Assembly (NCBI RefSeq): GCF_005886145.1
Contig: NZ_CP040504.1
Location: forward strand, 1,736,001-1,800,000
Direction: 5' to 3'
From: Neisseria sp. oral taxon 014 str. F0314
Lineage (GTDB): Bacteria > Pseudomonadota > Gammaproteobacteria > Burkholderiales > Neisseriaceae
DNA: 64,000 nucleotides
Shown here: positions 22,332 to 30,458 of the stretch, piece after piece
How the letters are laid out: each line of letters begins with the position of its first letter
Position numbering within the stretch: position 1 is the stretch's first letter
Notes under the pieces: model-generated
The model's database searches: none
The model's input: only the letters and a program-made list of their open reading frames with translations
What the model was told of the DNA's origin: nothing
Position numbers and translations under genes: made by a program

Positions 22332-23620
22332 GTAATATCACCAGACAGCAGCAGGCTGATCTTGCAGTAGATGCCTACAATTCGCGCACCGTTACCAAAC
22401 CATGGGATAAGCCTATTAATATCGGAGGACACGATTACAAAGTCCTTGCCGTCAGACACAACCGATCGACAGGCTATCATGGAACGGTGTATCAAGATGT
22501 CCGCACCAATGAAATCATCGTTGCCCACAGGGGGACAGAACCCGTTTTAGACGATTGGCTCGATGCCTATATTGATTGGAAAATGGTCTCCAACAGTGTC
22601 AACTATCAGGCTGCCGATTCGGAAAAATTGACCCGAATTGCAATTGAAGAAGCTGAACGTTTTCATCAGAAGAGACCTGATTTACCCGCTCCTCAAATTA
22701 CCCACGTTGGCCATTCTCTCGGCGGCGCACATGTCGAAATTCAGGCATACCGTTTCGGGCACGAAGGTGTAACCTTTAACGGATACGGTGCGGTCGGAAT
22801 GCGCGGCGTACGTCAGGGCGACGGCGATGTAACCAACTATGCCAAGGCCGCCGATGTCGTTTCCGCTGCCAATGCCCATTACGGCAAAGTCATCCTCCTG
22901 GCCGAACAGGACGACATCGCGCCGATGAAAAAAATCGGTTACAACAATAAGAGCAACACCGCAGCCCCTTATGCTTTCGGTGTTGCAGCCATATCGATGG
23001 GTACGCACTTATCCAGCCATTTCGTCGGTAAAGATTCCATCCTTTCCGACCGCAATTACGACCGCGCCCGCCGTCTTGCCGATGAAAACAAGTTTATGAT
23101 TCAGGATTACCGCGGTGATGTGGAAACTTCGAAAAACGTGATTGCCGCCGCAAAATTTGCCACTTCCAATCCGATAGAGAAAATCGAAATCCTCCGCAAC
23201 CGTCTGGAGAAGTACGACAGAGAGCAGGAACGGATTAAGGAGATCATCAACAGCGTACCGCCGCCGAAATCCTTGTTCGACAGCAGGATGCTGCACATGA
23301 TGCAGAACGACGGCACGCGTCCCGATGCAGGGAAGGAAGCCTATGCCGACGCAGGCAAACCCGACATCAGCAAACCTTTAGCCAAAAACGCTTCTGCCGA
23401 CGAATTCCGCGAATACGGTTTTGCAGCCTTGCTGGCGGATGACGATGACAAAAGGTATGCCGCTTTAGACAGCCTGCTGGATTCTGATGTCGGGCGCGGT
23501 TTGCGGCAAAACGCAGACAAGGTTTATGCCGCACAGGAACGCGAGCAGGAAATGGCGCGCTTGGCGGAAGAGCAGGCGCGGCAGGTTGATGCGCCTGTGA
23601 TGCGGATGGGCCGCGGTTAG
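22328..23620 (+). CDS. Lipase-like alpha/beta hydrolase, putative antibacterial effector
   Basis: A 430-residue protein without signal peptide. Residues 60-150 carry class-3-lipase features: AHRGTE (oxyanion hole region, 66-71) and VGHSLGGAHVE with the nucleophile Ser130. The C-terminal third (300-430) is charged and helical, ending in a Glu/Gln/Arg-rich coiled tail (EREQEMARLAEEQARQ) and VMRMGRG. Such a Q/E-rich tail recalls C-terminal recruitment domains of type IV-secreted bacterial toxins, but the diagnostic motifs were not found and the similarity is weak. No secretion gene is in the window. The lack of signal peptide and the coupled lipoprotein suggest a translocated phospholipase; a housekeeping hydrolase is possible. 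Confidence 0.7.
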   Translation: MSNITRQQQADLAVDAYNSRTVTKPWDKPINIGGHDYKVLAVRHNRSTGYHGTVYQDVRTNEIIVAHRGTEPVLDDWLDAYIDWKMVSNSVNYQAADSEKLTRIAIEEAERFHQKRPDLPAPQITHVGHSLGGAHVEIQAYRFGHEGVTFNGYGAVGMRGVRQGDGDVTNYAKAADVVSAANAHYGKVILLAEQDDIAPMKKIGYNNKSNTAAPYAFGVAAISMGTHLSSHFVGKDSILSDRNYDRARRLADENKFMIQDYRGDVETSKNVIAAAKFATSNPIEKIEILRNRLEKYDREQERIKEIINSVPPPKSLFDSRMLHMMQNDGTRPDAGKEAYADAGKPDISKPLAKNASADEFREYGFAALLADDDDKRYAALDSLLDSDVGRGLRQNADKVYAAQEREQEMARLAEEQARQVDAPVMRMGRG

Positions 23621-23628
23621 GAGGAAGG

Positions 23629-24153
23629 ATGGAATTGGAACAGAAAATCGACAGCTTGGCAGATAATGTCATTGCTTTGGCGGGACAAACGGAAAAGCGT
23701 GCGAAAAATGCCGAACAGCTGGCGGTGCAGGCACAGCGGGTATTGGATTCTTCGTCAAACCGTTTGGATGGTTCTGCCGAAAGAATCAGGCAGGAAGCGG
23801 CAGAAGCGGTGCGGTCGGGCTTGGAACAGTCGGTCGGGAAATTTACGGAACGGCTGGAAACGACGGGGCGTTGGCTGCTGGAAACCGTCCGCGAAGTGGA
23901 AGGCAGGCAGCAGAAATCGGCAAAGGATTTGAAAAAGCTGGTTTGGGTGTCGGTCGCAGTCTTTGCGCTGACCGGATCGTTGTGTTTCGGTACGGTAATT
24001 TATCTGATCCAATCCGCCAAAACGGAAATGAAGCGTGTCGAATGGATTGCCGATATTAACAAAGCGGTGGAGAACGGAAAATTATCGCGGTGCGGCGAAG
24101 ACGGCGGAATCTGCGCCAAGGTAAAGGGGAAACCGGTTCGGTTGGACAAATGA
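23629..24153 (+). CDS. Small coiled-coil membrane protein next to the lipase
   Basis: A 174-residue protein I do not recognise. Residues 1-100 are a charged coiled coil, residues 104-128 one transmembrane helix (LVWVSVAVFALTGSLCFGTV), and the C-terminal 45 residues contain a cysteine pair (SRCGEDGGICAK). It starts 8 bases after the lipase stop with a strong GAGGAAGG site, so it is in the same operon. Orientation suggests a cytoplasmic coiled coil with a short periplasmic tail. The layout resembles small membrane proteins of mobilisation or effector loci, but no function can be assigned. Confidence 0.7.
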   Translation: MELEQKIDSLADNVIALAGQTEKRAKNAEQLAVQAQRVLDSSSNRLDGSAERIRQEAAEAVRSGLEQSVGKFTERLETTGRWLLETVREVEGRQQKSAKDLKKLVWVSVAVFALTGSLCFGTVIYLIQSAKTEMKRVEWIADINKAVENGKLSRCGEDGGICAKVKGKPVRLDK

Positions 24154-24159
24154 TTGATA

Positions 24160-24190
24160 AAAGGCCGTCTGAAATTTTTCAGACGGCCTC
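24160..24190 (+). terminator. DUS inverted-repeat terminator closing the lipase operon
   Basis: AGGCCGTCTGAAA pairs with its complement ending at 24189, with loop TT and preceding A-run. Confidence 0.75.
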
Positions 24191-24251
24191 ATGTTTACAA
24201 ATCCACTATAATACCGCCCATTGTTTTTAAACCGACGAAAGGCCGTCTGAA

Positions 24252-24809
24252 ATGACTCAAAACGCAAGCAACCTCTGCTGGCTCGATATGGAAATGACCG
24301 GGCTTGATCCCGAACGCGAACGCATTATCGAAGTCGCCATGATTATTACCGACTCCGATTTGAACGTCTTGGCGCAGTCCGAAGTTTATGTCGTCCACCA
24401 AAGTGACGAACTGCTTGACGGCATGGACGCATGGAACACCGCCACCCACGGCCGCACGGGGCTAACCCAGCGCGTGCGCGAATCGCGGCTGACCGAAGCC
24501 GAAGTGGAACAGAAGCTGCTCGACTTTATCGCGCAATGGATTCCCGAAAAAGCCACGCCGATGTGCGGCAATTCCATCCATCAAGACCGCCGCTTCATGG
24601 TCAAATACATGCCGCGCCTCGAAGCGTATTTCCACTACCGCAATCTGGACGTGTCCACCCTGAAAGAACTTGCCAAACGTTGGAATCCGCCCGTTGCCAA
24701 AGGCGTGGTGAAACGCGGTTCGCATCAGGCTTTGGACGATATTCTCGAAAGCATCGAGGAAATGCGTTACTACCGCGAAAACTTCTTGAAACTGCCTGAG
24801 GCCGTCTGA
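24252..24809 (+). CDS. orn: Oligoribonuclease
   Basis: The 3'-5' exoribonuclease that degrades diribonucleotides to mononucleotides, finishing RNA turnover. The 185-residue protein has the DEDDh signature: [10 protein letters not shown] (Asp, Glu), later Asp in SIHQDRRF and SHQALDD (His, Asp). The stop codon TGA is supplied by the DUS GCCGTCTGAAA that overlaps the end of the gene (residues P-E-A-V). The DUS copy at 24240 just before the start also overlaps its leader. Confidence 0.96.
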   Translation: MTQNASNLCWLDMEMTGLDPERERIIEVAMIITDSDLNVLAQSEVYVVHQSDELLDGMDAWNTATHGRTGLTQRVRESRLTEAEVEQKLLDFIAQWIPEKATPMCGNSIHQDRRFMVKYMPRLEAYFHYRNLDVSTLKELAKRWNPPVAKGVVKRGSHQALDDILESIEEMRYYRENFLKLPEAV

Positions 24810-24910
24810 AAACACGGAACGGTAGATTGGGCGGAAATACCCGACCTGCGCGGGAATGACGCAGGTGATCTGTTTTTCACCAATCCTTTTTCAGACGGCC
24901 TCCGACCATC

Positions 24911-25960
24911 ATGTCCTATCGATACCGCCAATCCCTGCCCGATACGCCGCTGGACATCGTCGGCGACGTTCACGGCGAATTTGCCGCCTTTCAATCGCTG
25001 CTGCACCGGCTCGGCTACCGCGACGACGGTTTCCATCCGCACGGGCGGCGGCTGGTGTTCGTCGGCGATTTGTGCGACCGCGGCCCCGACAGCCCCGCGA
25101 TGCTGGCGTGGTTCAAACAGGCTTACGAACGGGGATGGGCATGGATGGTTTTGGGCAACCACGAATTGAACATTCTTGCCGACGACCCGAAAGACGGCTC
25201 CGGCTGGTTTTTCGATGTCCGCGCCGAAAAAGACGCCCATTACGCGCCGTGGCATTGCGTGGAAGAGAAAGAAAAAACCGAATTGCGCGCATGGCTGGCC
25301 GAACAGCCGCTGCTGCTGGAGCGCGAAGACCTGCGCATCGTCCACGCCGCCTGGCTGCCGCCGCAAATCGAACGCCTCGAAGAAGCAAAGGGCGAAAGCC
25401 TGACCGCGCAATACCGCCGCTTCGATGCCGAGTTGAAACACCGCCTTCAGACGGCCTCTTGGTATCCCGACTACCTCTACGAACAGGCGCATTACGCCCC
25501 GCAGGCGGAAAATCCCGACCATGCGCCGCCGCCCATGCCCGCCACCGCGCGATACGAACTCGAACGCAGCCGCCTGCATCCGATACGCGCCCTCACCAGC
25601 GGCGTGGAGCGTTTGGCGGACAAGCCGTTTTACGCCGGCGGACGTTGGCGCGGTACGACCCGTTGCGCGTGGTGGGACGACTACCGCGACGATACGCCCG
25701 TCGTTATCGGCCATTATTGGCGCAGTTGGCAGCCGTCTCCCGCCGCCGTTGTCGCCGAACGGCTGTTGCTGCCGCCGCAGCCGGATGTCTGGCACGGGGC
25801 GCGGCGCAACGTGTTCTGCGTCGATTTCTCCATCGGCGCAAGCTGGCGGGCAAGGAAATTCCCGCAAAAATACCGTCCCGAACAGTTCCGGCTGGCGGCA
25901 TTGCGCTGGCCGGAGAAGGTGTTGGTGTTTGATAACGGCGAATGCGCGGCGACGCGTTAG
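24911..25960 (+). CDS. Calcineurin-like metallophosphatase (ApaH/PP2A-like)
   Basis: A 349-residue cytoplasmic phosphoesterase. The metal ligands are clear: GDVHGE near residue 18, GDLCDRGPDS near 52, GNHEL near 81, and the later GHYW histidine. The first three motifs match the serine/threonine phosphatase and ApaH group. Its length exceeds ApaH (about 280) and the C-terminal part differs, so the substrate (phosphoprotein, dinucleoside polyphosphate or other) is open. An internal DUS is encoded as RLQTAS. Confidence 0.8.
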   Translation: MSYRYRQSLPDTPLDIVGDVHGEFAAFQSLLHRLGYRDDGFHPHGRRLVFVGDLCDRGPDSPAMLAWFKQAYERGWAWMVLGNHELNILADDPKDGSGWFFDVRAEKDAHYAPWHCVEEKEKTELRAWLAEQPLLLEREDLRIVHAAWLPPQIERLEEAKGESLTAQYRRFDAELKHRLQTASWYPDYLYEQAHYAPQAENPDHAPPPMPATARYELERSRLHPIRALTSGVERLADKPFYAGGRWRGTTRCAWWDDYRDDTPVVIGHYWRSWQPSPAAVVAERLLLPPQPDVWHGARRNVFCVDFSIGASWRARKFPQKYRPEQFRLAALRWPEKVLVFDNGECAATR

Positions 25961-25978
25961 ATGCGGATACGGACAGAT

Positions 25979-26023
25979 AAAAGGCCGTCTGAAAAAACGT
26001 TTTGAGGTTTTTCAGACGGCCTG
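25979..26023 (+). terminator. DUS inverted-repeat terminator (bidirectional)
   Basis: A 15-bp stem with 11-base loop between the convergent phosphatase and moaA genes. Confidence 0.8.
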
Positions 26024-26062
26024 AATCTTATTCGGCGGCGGCGTTGTTAAGAACGGAAGCGG

Positions 26063-27037
26063 TCAGCCGCCGGTCAGTGCCATGACGCGGATGATTTTTT
26101 TCGGATTTTCCACAAATTCGTGTTTTTCCGGTTTCAATGCAATCGCGTCGCGGATTTTCTGGTCGAGTTCGGCATCGGTGCAGCCGCCGCGCAGAAGGTC
26201 GCGCAACGGTACTTTGTCTTCCTGCCCCAGACACAGGTGGATGTTGCCGGTTGCCGACAGCCGCACACGGTTGCAGGTGGCGCAGAAGTGCTGGCTCATC
26301 GGCGTAATCAGGCCGAGGGTGAAGCCGCTGCTGCCGTTGTGCCAGTAGCGGGCGGGGCCGCCGCCGATGCGGCCTTCAAACGGGGTCAGGCCGAATTTCC
26401 GGCGCAGGTCTTCCAATACGGGTTGCAGGTTGACTTTGGCGTGCATCTGGCCGGTCGCCCCCATCGGCATGGCTTCGATGAGGTTGAGGATGAAGCCGTG
26501 TTGGATGCAGAACGCGACCATATCGTCCAGATCGGTGTCGTTGATGCCTTTGAGCGGAACCATGTTGATTTTGATGCGTTCGAAACCGGCTTCTTTGGCG
26601 GCGGTGATGCCTTCCAGTACCTGCGGCAGGCAGTCGCTGCCGGTGATGCTGGCCACGCAGTCGCGGCGCAGGCTGTCGAGGCTGATATTGAGGCGGCGCA
26701 CGCCTGCCGCGCGCAGGGCGCGGGCCTGTTGGCCGAGGCGGGTGCCGTTGGTGGTCAGGGAAATGTCTTCGACGCCGGGCTGCCGGCTGATTTCGGCGGC
26801 CAGTTCGGTCAGGCCCTTGCGCAACAGGGGTTCGCCGCCGGTGAGGCGGAAACGTTTGGTACCCAGCCGCGCGAAGGCGGCGGCAACGCGGGCGGTTTCT
26901 TCTATGGTCAGCCAGTCTTTCGGCACGGCAAAGCCCTTAAAGCCTTTGGGCAGGCAGTAAGTGCAACGCAAATCGCAACGGTCGGTTACGGAAATACGCA
27001 GGTAATCGACGGTGCGGCCGAATGGGTCTGTCAACAT
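26063..27037 (-). CDS. moaA: GTP 3',8-cyclase MoaA (molybdenum cofactor biosynthesis)
   Basis: A radical-SAM enzyme that starts molybdopterin synthesis by converting GTP to a cyclic precursor with MoaC. The 324-residue protein has the N-terminal CxxxCxxC cluster (Cys21, 25, 28: CDLRCTYC), TGGEPLLRK, and the C-terminal cluster site FCATCNRVRL...HLC. The C-terminal Gly-Gly end (ALTGG) needed for activity is present. No other moa gene lies in the window. Confidence 0.95.
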   Translation of the reverse strand: MLTDPFGRTVDYLRISVTDRCDLRCTYCLPKGFKGFAVPKDWLTIEETARVAAAFARLGTKRFRLTGGEPLLRKGLTELAAEISRQPGVEDISLTTNGTRLGQQARALRAAGVRRLNISLDSLRRDCVASITGSDCLPQVLEGITAAKEAGFERIKINMVPLKGINDTDLDDMVAFCIQHGFILNLIEAMPMGATGQMHAKVNLQPVLEDLRRKFGLTPFEGRIGGGPARYWHNGSSGFTLGLITPMSQHFCATCNRVRLSATGNIHLCLGQEDKVPLRDLLRGGCTDAELDQKIRDAIALKPEKHEFVENPKKIIRVMALTGG

Positions 27038-27131
27038 AGTGTGTTTGATTTGTCTTTAGGAATTATGCATTTAATCTTACAGGCCGTCTGAAAGGATGGC
27101 AAATGGAAAAACCTTGGGCCTTTTGTGCCCT

Positions 27132-27455
27132 TTAATAACGCGCCATATTCTCATCTATCTGCGCCGCCCATGCGTCGATGCCGCCCTGAAGGTTGTAGAG
27201 TGTTTCGAAGCCGGCGTCGGCCAGATACATGGCGGTGTGCAGGCTGCGGATGCCGTGGTGGCAATACACGACAATCGGCAGGCCGTCGGGCAGTTCGTTG
27301 CTGCGCAGCGGAATCAGGTTCATCGGGATGTGGACGGAGTCGGGCAGGGTGCAGACGGCGGTTTCTTCGTCGGTACGCACGTCAAGCAGCAGAAAGGCTT
27401 TGCCGTCCTGCCGCCAGCGTTGCAGTTCGGCAGGGGAGAGTTGGGGGATGTGCAT
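27132..27455 (-). CDS. Rhodanese-domain protein
   Basis: A 107-residue single rhodanese domain with catalytic Cys65 in VVYCHHGIRS and LLDVRTDEE near the start, GGIDAWA near the end. Such GlpE-like proteins move sulfane sulfur. It lies next to moaA on the same strand, and a role in sulfur supply for cofactor synthesis is possible but unproven. Confidence 0.88.
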   Translation of the reverse strand: MHIPQLSPAELQRWRQDGKAFLLLDVRTDEETAVCTLPDSVHIPMNLIPLRSNELPDGLPIVVYCHHGIRSLHTAMYLADAGFETLYNLQGGIDAWAAQIDENMARY

Positions 27456-27490
27456 GTGTTTTGACTCTAGATGTCGTTATAGTTGCGGAG

Positions 27491-27543
27491 AGGCCGTCTG
27501 AAAACGGGTTTGTGTTTTGCCAAACCGCGTTTTCAGACGGCCT
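27491..27543 (-). terminator. DUS inverted-repeat terminator after pcm
   Basis: A 16-bp outer stem with an additional inner GGTTTG/CAAACC stem. It lies between the pcm stop and the rhodanese start on the minus strand. Confidence 0.8.
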
Positions 27544-27561
27544 TCGGAAGCGGACGGCCGA

Positions 27562-28218
27562 TTAAAAGTCAAAATCGCCGAACGGTTTGTCTGCTTTATC
27601 GCTCAGGCCCGCCGCCAGTGTGTCGAACATCACTTTTTCGCGGAACACGCCGCCGTCGCGGGTAATCAGCAAGGCGCGCTGTACCGGCTTGCCGCCGACG
27701 ATGACCGCCATGCGGCCGCCGTCTTTAAGCTGCCGTTTCAGCGTTTCGGGCACTCGGCCGACGCTGCCGCCGACATAAACCGCGTCAAACGGCGCACCTT
27801 CGGTTTCCTGTGCCAGGGCGTCGTTGCAGACGTAGCGGACATTGCCGCAGCCGATGCCGTCCAGCACCGTTTTGGCCGCCTCAAGCTGCGCGGCGTCGAT
27901 GTCGGCGGTAACGACTTCTCCCGCCAGCGCCGCCAGCAGCGCGGTGGCGTAACCGGAACCCGTGCCGATTTCCAATACCTTGTCCTGCTTGGTCAGTTTC
28001 AAACCCTGCACCAAACGTGCCACGACTTTCGGCTCGAGCATTTTGCCGCCGTTGGGCAGCGGCAGCTCTTTGTCGGCATAGGCCAAACCTTGAAATCCGG
28101 CTCCGACGAATTTTTCGCGCGGAATGTCCCCCAGCGCGTCGAGAACGTCGAAATCCAACACGTCCCACGGGCGGATTTGCTGTTCTACCATATTGAAACG
28201 TGCTTTTTCAAAATCCAT
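27562..28218 (-). CDS. pcm: Protein-L-isoaspartate O-methyltransferase
   Basis: Methylates isoaspartyl residues of damaged proteins so they can reset. The 218-residue protein has RFNMVEQQIRPWDV at the N-terminus, the SAM motif VLEIGTGSGYATALLA, and AVYVGGSVGRVPE as the post-I region. The motif residues differ somewhat from E. coli Pcm, as in the neisserial group, so the substrate assignment rests on family membership. Confidence 0.88.
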   Translation of the reverse strand: MDFEKARFNMVEQQIRPWDVLDFDVLDALGDIPREKFVGAGFQGLAYADKELPLPNGGKMLEPKVVARLVQGLKLTKQDKVLEIGTGSGYATALLAALAGEVVTADIDAAQLEAAKTVLDGIGCGNVRYVCNDALAQETEGAPFDAVYVGGSVGRVPETLKRQLKDGGRMAVIVGGKPVQRALLITRDGGVFREKVMFDTLAAGLSDKADKPFGDFDF

Positions 28219-28305
28219 GTTGCGCTCCGTTGATTTATATACAGATACGGCTGTGATTATAGTGCTTTCGGTACGCCGCCGCCATCTTTCAGACGGCCCC
28301 GGCGC

Positions 28306-28803
28306 TCAAATATCCCGTTCGTACAGCCTGCCGACGAGTTCCGCCAGTTGGTTCAGGTAACGGGCGTCGGTTTCATCAAACTGCGCCAAACGGTCGCTGT
28401 CGGCGTCGAGCACGCCGAAACAACGGCGGTTGCGGTCGAACAGCGGTATCACGATTTCCGACTGCGATAAGGACGAGCAGGCAATATGGTCGGGATGGCG
28501 GTTGACGTCTTCCACCACCACCGCTTTGTCGCCCGCCCAAGCCTGTCCGCACACCCCGCGGCCGTAAGGGATGCGCGTGCAGGCCGCCGGCCCCTGAAAC
28601 GGCCCCAACACCAATTCGTTGCTTGCCCGTTCCACCAAGTAAAACCCCACCCAGAACCAGCCGAACGCCTCTTTCAAAACGGCGGCGATATTGGCCAGAT
28701 TGGCCGTAAAACACGGTTCGCCGTCGGTCAGGCTTTCGATTTGCGGCAGGATTTCCCGATAAACAGAAGTTTTGTCCGAAGACGCTATATGGATGGTGTG
28801 CAT
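28306..28803 (-). CDS. msrC: Free methionine-(R)-sulfoxide reductase (GAF-domain fRMsr)
   Basis: Reduces free methionine R-sulfoxide. The 165-residue protein is a single GAF domain with the three catalytic cysteines: Cys75 (GPAACTRIP), Cys85 (GRGVCGQAW) and Cys109 (DHIACSSLSQSE). WVGFYLVE and GVLDADS are typical family motifs. A longer frame reaches 28929, but those residues are not family-like, so the start is ATG 28803. The enzyme has been characterised from meningococcus. Confidence 0.92.
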   Translation of the reverse strand: MHTIHIASSDKTSVYREILPQIESLTDGEPCFTANLANIAAVLKEAFGWFWVGFYLVERASNELVLGPFQGPAACTRIPYGRGVCGQAWAGDKAVVVEDVNRHPDHIACSSLSQSEIVIPLFDRNRRCFGVLDADSDRLAQFDETDARYLNQLAELVGRLYERDI

Positions 28804-28857
28804 GACGGCCCCACAAATTAAATAACAAATTACCGACATTATATTCCATTCGGCGGC

Positions 28858-28888
28858 AGGCCGTCTGAAACCCGCTTTCAGACGGCAT
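28858..28888. repeat. Mixed-dialect DUS hairpin
   Basis: AGGCCGTCTGAAA (28858-28870) pairs with TTTCAGACGGCAT (28876-28888): the left arm is AG-dialect, the right arm reads as AT-dialect on the minus strand. It sits between the divergent msrC and tpiA genes. Confidence 0.8.
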
Positions 28889-28976
28889 CGAAACACGGTC
28901 GGGCAAGGCAGGTTGCGAATCATGTCCATATGAACTACACTTCCCTACACAAAACCGCAATATGGAGCACTTAAAG

Positions 28977-29750
28977 ATGGATCACGACAACGGAATGTGG
29001 GAACAGAAATGGGTTATCGGCAACTGGAAAATGAACGGACGCCTGCAAAACAATAACGCATTGATGCACCGCTTCCGCATCCTTCCGACCGCCGAACGCG
29101 TACTCATCGGGCTGGCCGCCCCCACCGTTTACCTGCTGCAACTGCACAACGCCATGCAGATAGTGTTGAGCAACCGCATCCTGACCTGCGCCCAAGACGT
29201 CAGCCGCTTCCCCAACAACGGCGCCTACACCGGCGAAGTTTCCGCAGAAATGCTCGCCGACATCGGCACCGACATCGTCTTAATCGGCCACTCCGAACGC
29301 AGCCTGTATTTCGGCGAAAAAAACGAAATCCACCGTCAGAAAATGGAAAATGTCCTCAACGTCGGTCTGATACCTTTGTTATGCGTCGGCGAGAGCCTTG
29401 ACGAGCGCGAAGCGGGCAGGGAAAAAGAAATCATCGCCCATCAGCTCTCCATTCTGAAAGGACTGAACACCGGACATATCGCCGTCGCCTACGAACCCGT
29501 GTGGGCCATCGGTACGGGCAAAGTCGCCACGGTGGAACAAATCGCCGCCATGCACGCATTTATCTATCAGGAAATCTTGTCATTGTGCGGCAGCGATGTT
29601 AAAATCCGCGTTCTTTACGGTGGAAGCGTGAAAGCCGAAAACGCGGCAGATATTTTCGCCGTACCTTATGTCGACGGCGCACTAGTGGGCGGGGCTTCAT
29701 TATCCTATGACTCGTTTACCGCCATCATCAATGCCGCGCAAGCCTCGTAG
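28977..29750 (+). CDS. tpiA: Triosephosphate isomerase
   Basis: Interconverts dihydroxyacetone phosphate and glyceraldehyde 3-phosphate. The 257-residue protein has the catalytic residues in NWKMNG (Lys), GHSERS (His) and [12 protein letters not shown] (Glu), plus LYGGSVK for phosphate binding. The ATG at 28977 follows GGAG at a spacing of 9; ATG 28962 is also in frame but has no site, and MWEQKW at 28995 would match the usual family start. secG follows after 6 bases. Confidence 0.95.
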   Translation: MDHDNGMWEQKWVIGNWKMNGRLQNNNALMHRFRILPTAERVLIGLAAPTVYLLQLHNAMQIVLSNRILTCAQDVSRFPNNGAYTGEVSAEMLADIGTDIVLIGHSERSLYFGEKNEIHRQKMENVLNVGLIPLLCVGESLDEREAGREKEIIAHQLSILKGLNTGHIAVAYEPVWAIGTGKVATVEQIAAMHAFIYQEILSLCGSDVKIRVLYGGSVKAENAADIFAVPYVDGALVGGASLSYDSFTAIINAAQAS

Positions 29751-29756
29751 AGAATT

Positions 29757-30119
29757 ATGGAAGCCTTTAAAACCGTTATCTGGATTATAAACATCATTTC
29801 CGCCTTGGCCGTCATCGTGCTGGTCTTGCTGCAACACGGCAAAGGCGCGGACGCGGGAGCGACTTTCGGGTCGGGTACCGGCAGCGCGCAGGGGGTGTTC
29901 GGTTCCGGTGGTAACGCAAACTTTCTAAGCCATGCAACCGCCATCGCCGCTACGTTCTTTTTCGCCACCTGTATGGCGATGGTTTATATCCACTCGAATA
30001 CGACCCGTCACGGTTTGGATTTCAGTAACGTAAAACAGAGCCTGCCGGCCAAAACGCAGCAGGCTCCGACAAACGGCGGCAAGACGGACACCGTACCCGC
30101 CGCACCCAAACAGCAGTAA
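29757..30119 (+). CDS. secG: Preprotein translocase subunit SecG
   Basis: A small subunit of the SecYEG channel. The 120-residue protein has two transmembrane helices (residues 5-24 and 60-80) separated by the conserved LLQHGKGADAGATFGSG...GVFGSGG loop, with a polar Ala/Pro/Gln tail. It forms an operon with tpiA and the following tRNA-Leu, an arrangement seen in several Gram-negative bacteria. Confidence 0.95.
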   Translation: MEAFKTVIWIINIISALAVIVLVLLQHGKGADAGATFGSGTGSAQGVFGSGGNANFLSHATAIAATFFFATCMAMVYIHSNTTRHGLDFSNVKQSLPAKTQQAPTNGGKTDTVPAAPKQQ

Positions 30120-30134
30120 AGAAAAAAGAATTTA

Positions 30135-30220
30135 GCCGACATGGTGGAATTGGTAGACACGCTATCTTGAGGGGGTAGTGGCCGTAGGCTGTGCGAGTTC
30201 AAATCTCGCTGTCGGCACCA
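30135..30220 (+). tRNA. tRNA-Leu (GAG)
   Basis: An 86-base class II tRNA with a long variable arm, anticodon GAG in loop TTGAGGG, T-arm GAGTTCAAATCTC and encoded CCA. It lies 15 bases after secG, probably in the same transcript. Confidence 0.97.
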
Positions 30221-30295
30221 AATAATAAATCAAAGCATAAACAAGAAAACATAAATAAAACATATGAGTGCCAACTGATGCACCGTTTTACTTTT

Positions 30296-30343
30296 GGATA
30301 TAAAAAAACAGTCCTGACGAATCAGGACTGTTTTTTTATATCC
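30296..30343 (+). terminator. Strong hairpin terminator after tRNA-Leu
   Basis: A perfect 22-bp stem (30296-30317 with 30322-30343), tetraloop CGAA, with an A7 run on the left and T7 on the right inside the stem. It can work on both strands and contains no DUS. Confidence 0.92.
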
Positions 30344-30375
30344 AAGCGTTTGAATAACGGGTAAAGGACGGTGCG

Positions 30376-30407
30376 CAGGCCGTCTGAAAACGTTTTCAGA
30401 CGGCCTG
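30376..30407 (-). terminator. Perfect 32-base DUS palindrome
   Basis: CAGGCCGTCTGAAAAC is followed at once by its reverse complement. It lies downstream of ligE on the minus strand and likely ends that gene. Confidence 0.8.
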
Positions 30408-30458
30408 AATCTTCAAAATAAGCAGATAGGCGCCGGTTTTTACTTTAATCGGGCGGGG

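Noticed and set aside
20842..24153. Cassette considered as an insertion sequence or prophage fragment
   Set aside because: No transposase, integrase, terminal inverted repeats or target duplication could be seen; the DUS hairpins at its edges are ordinary for this genome.
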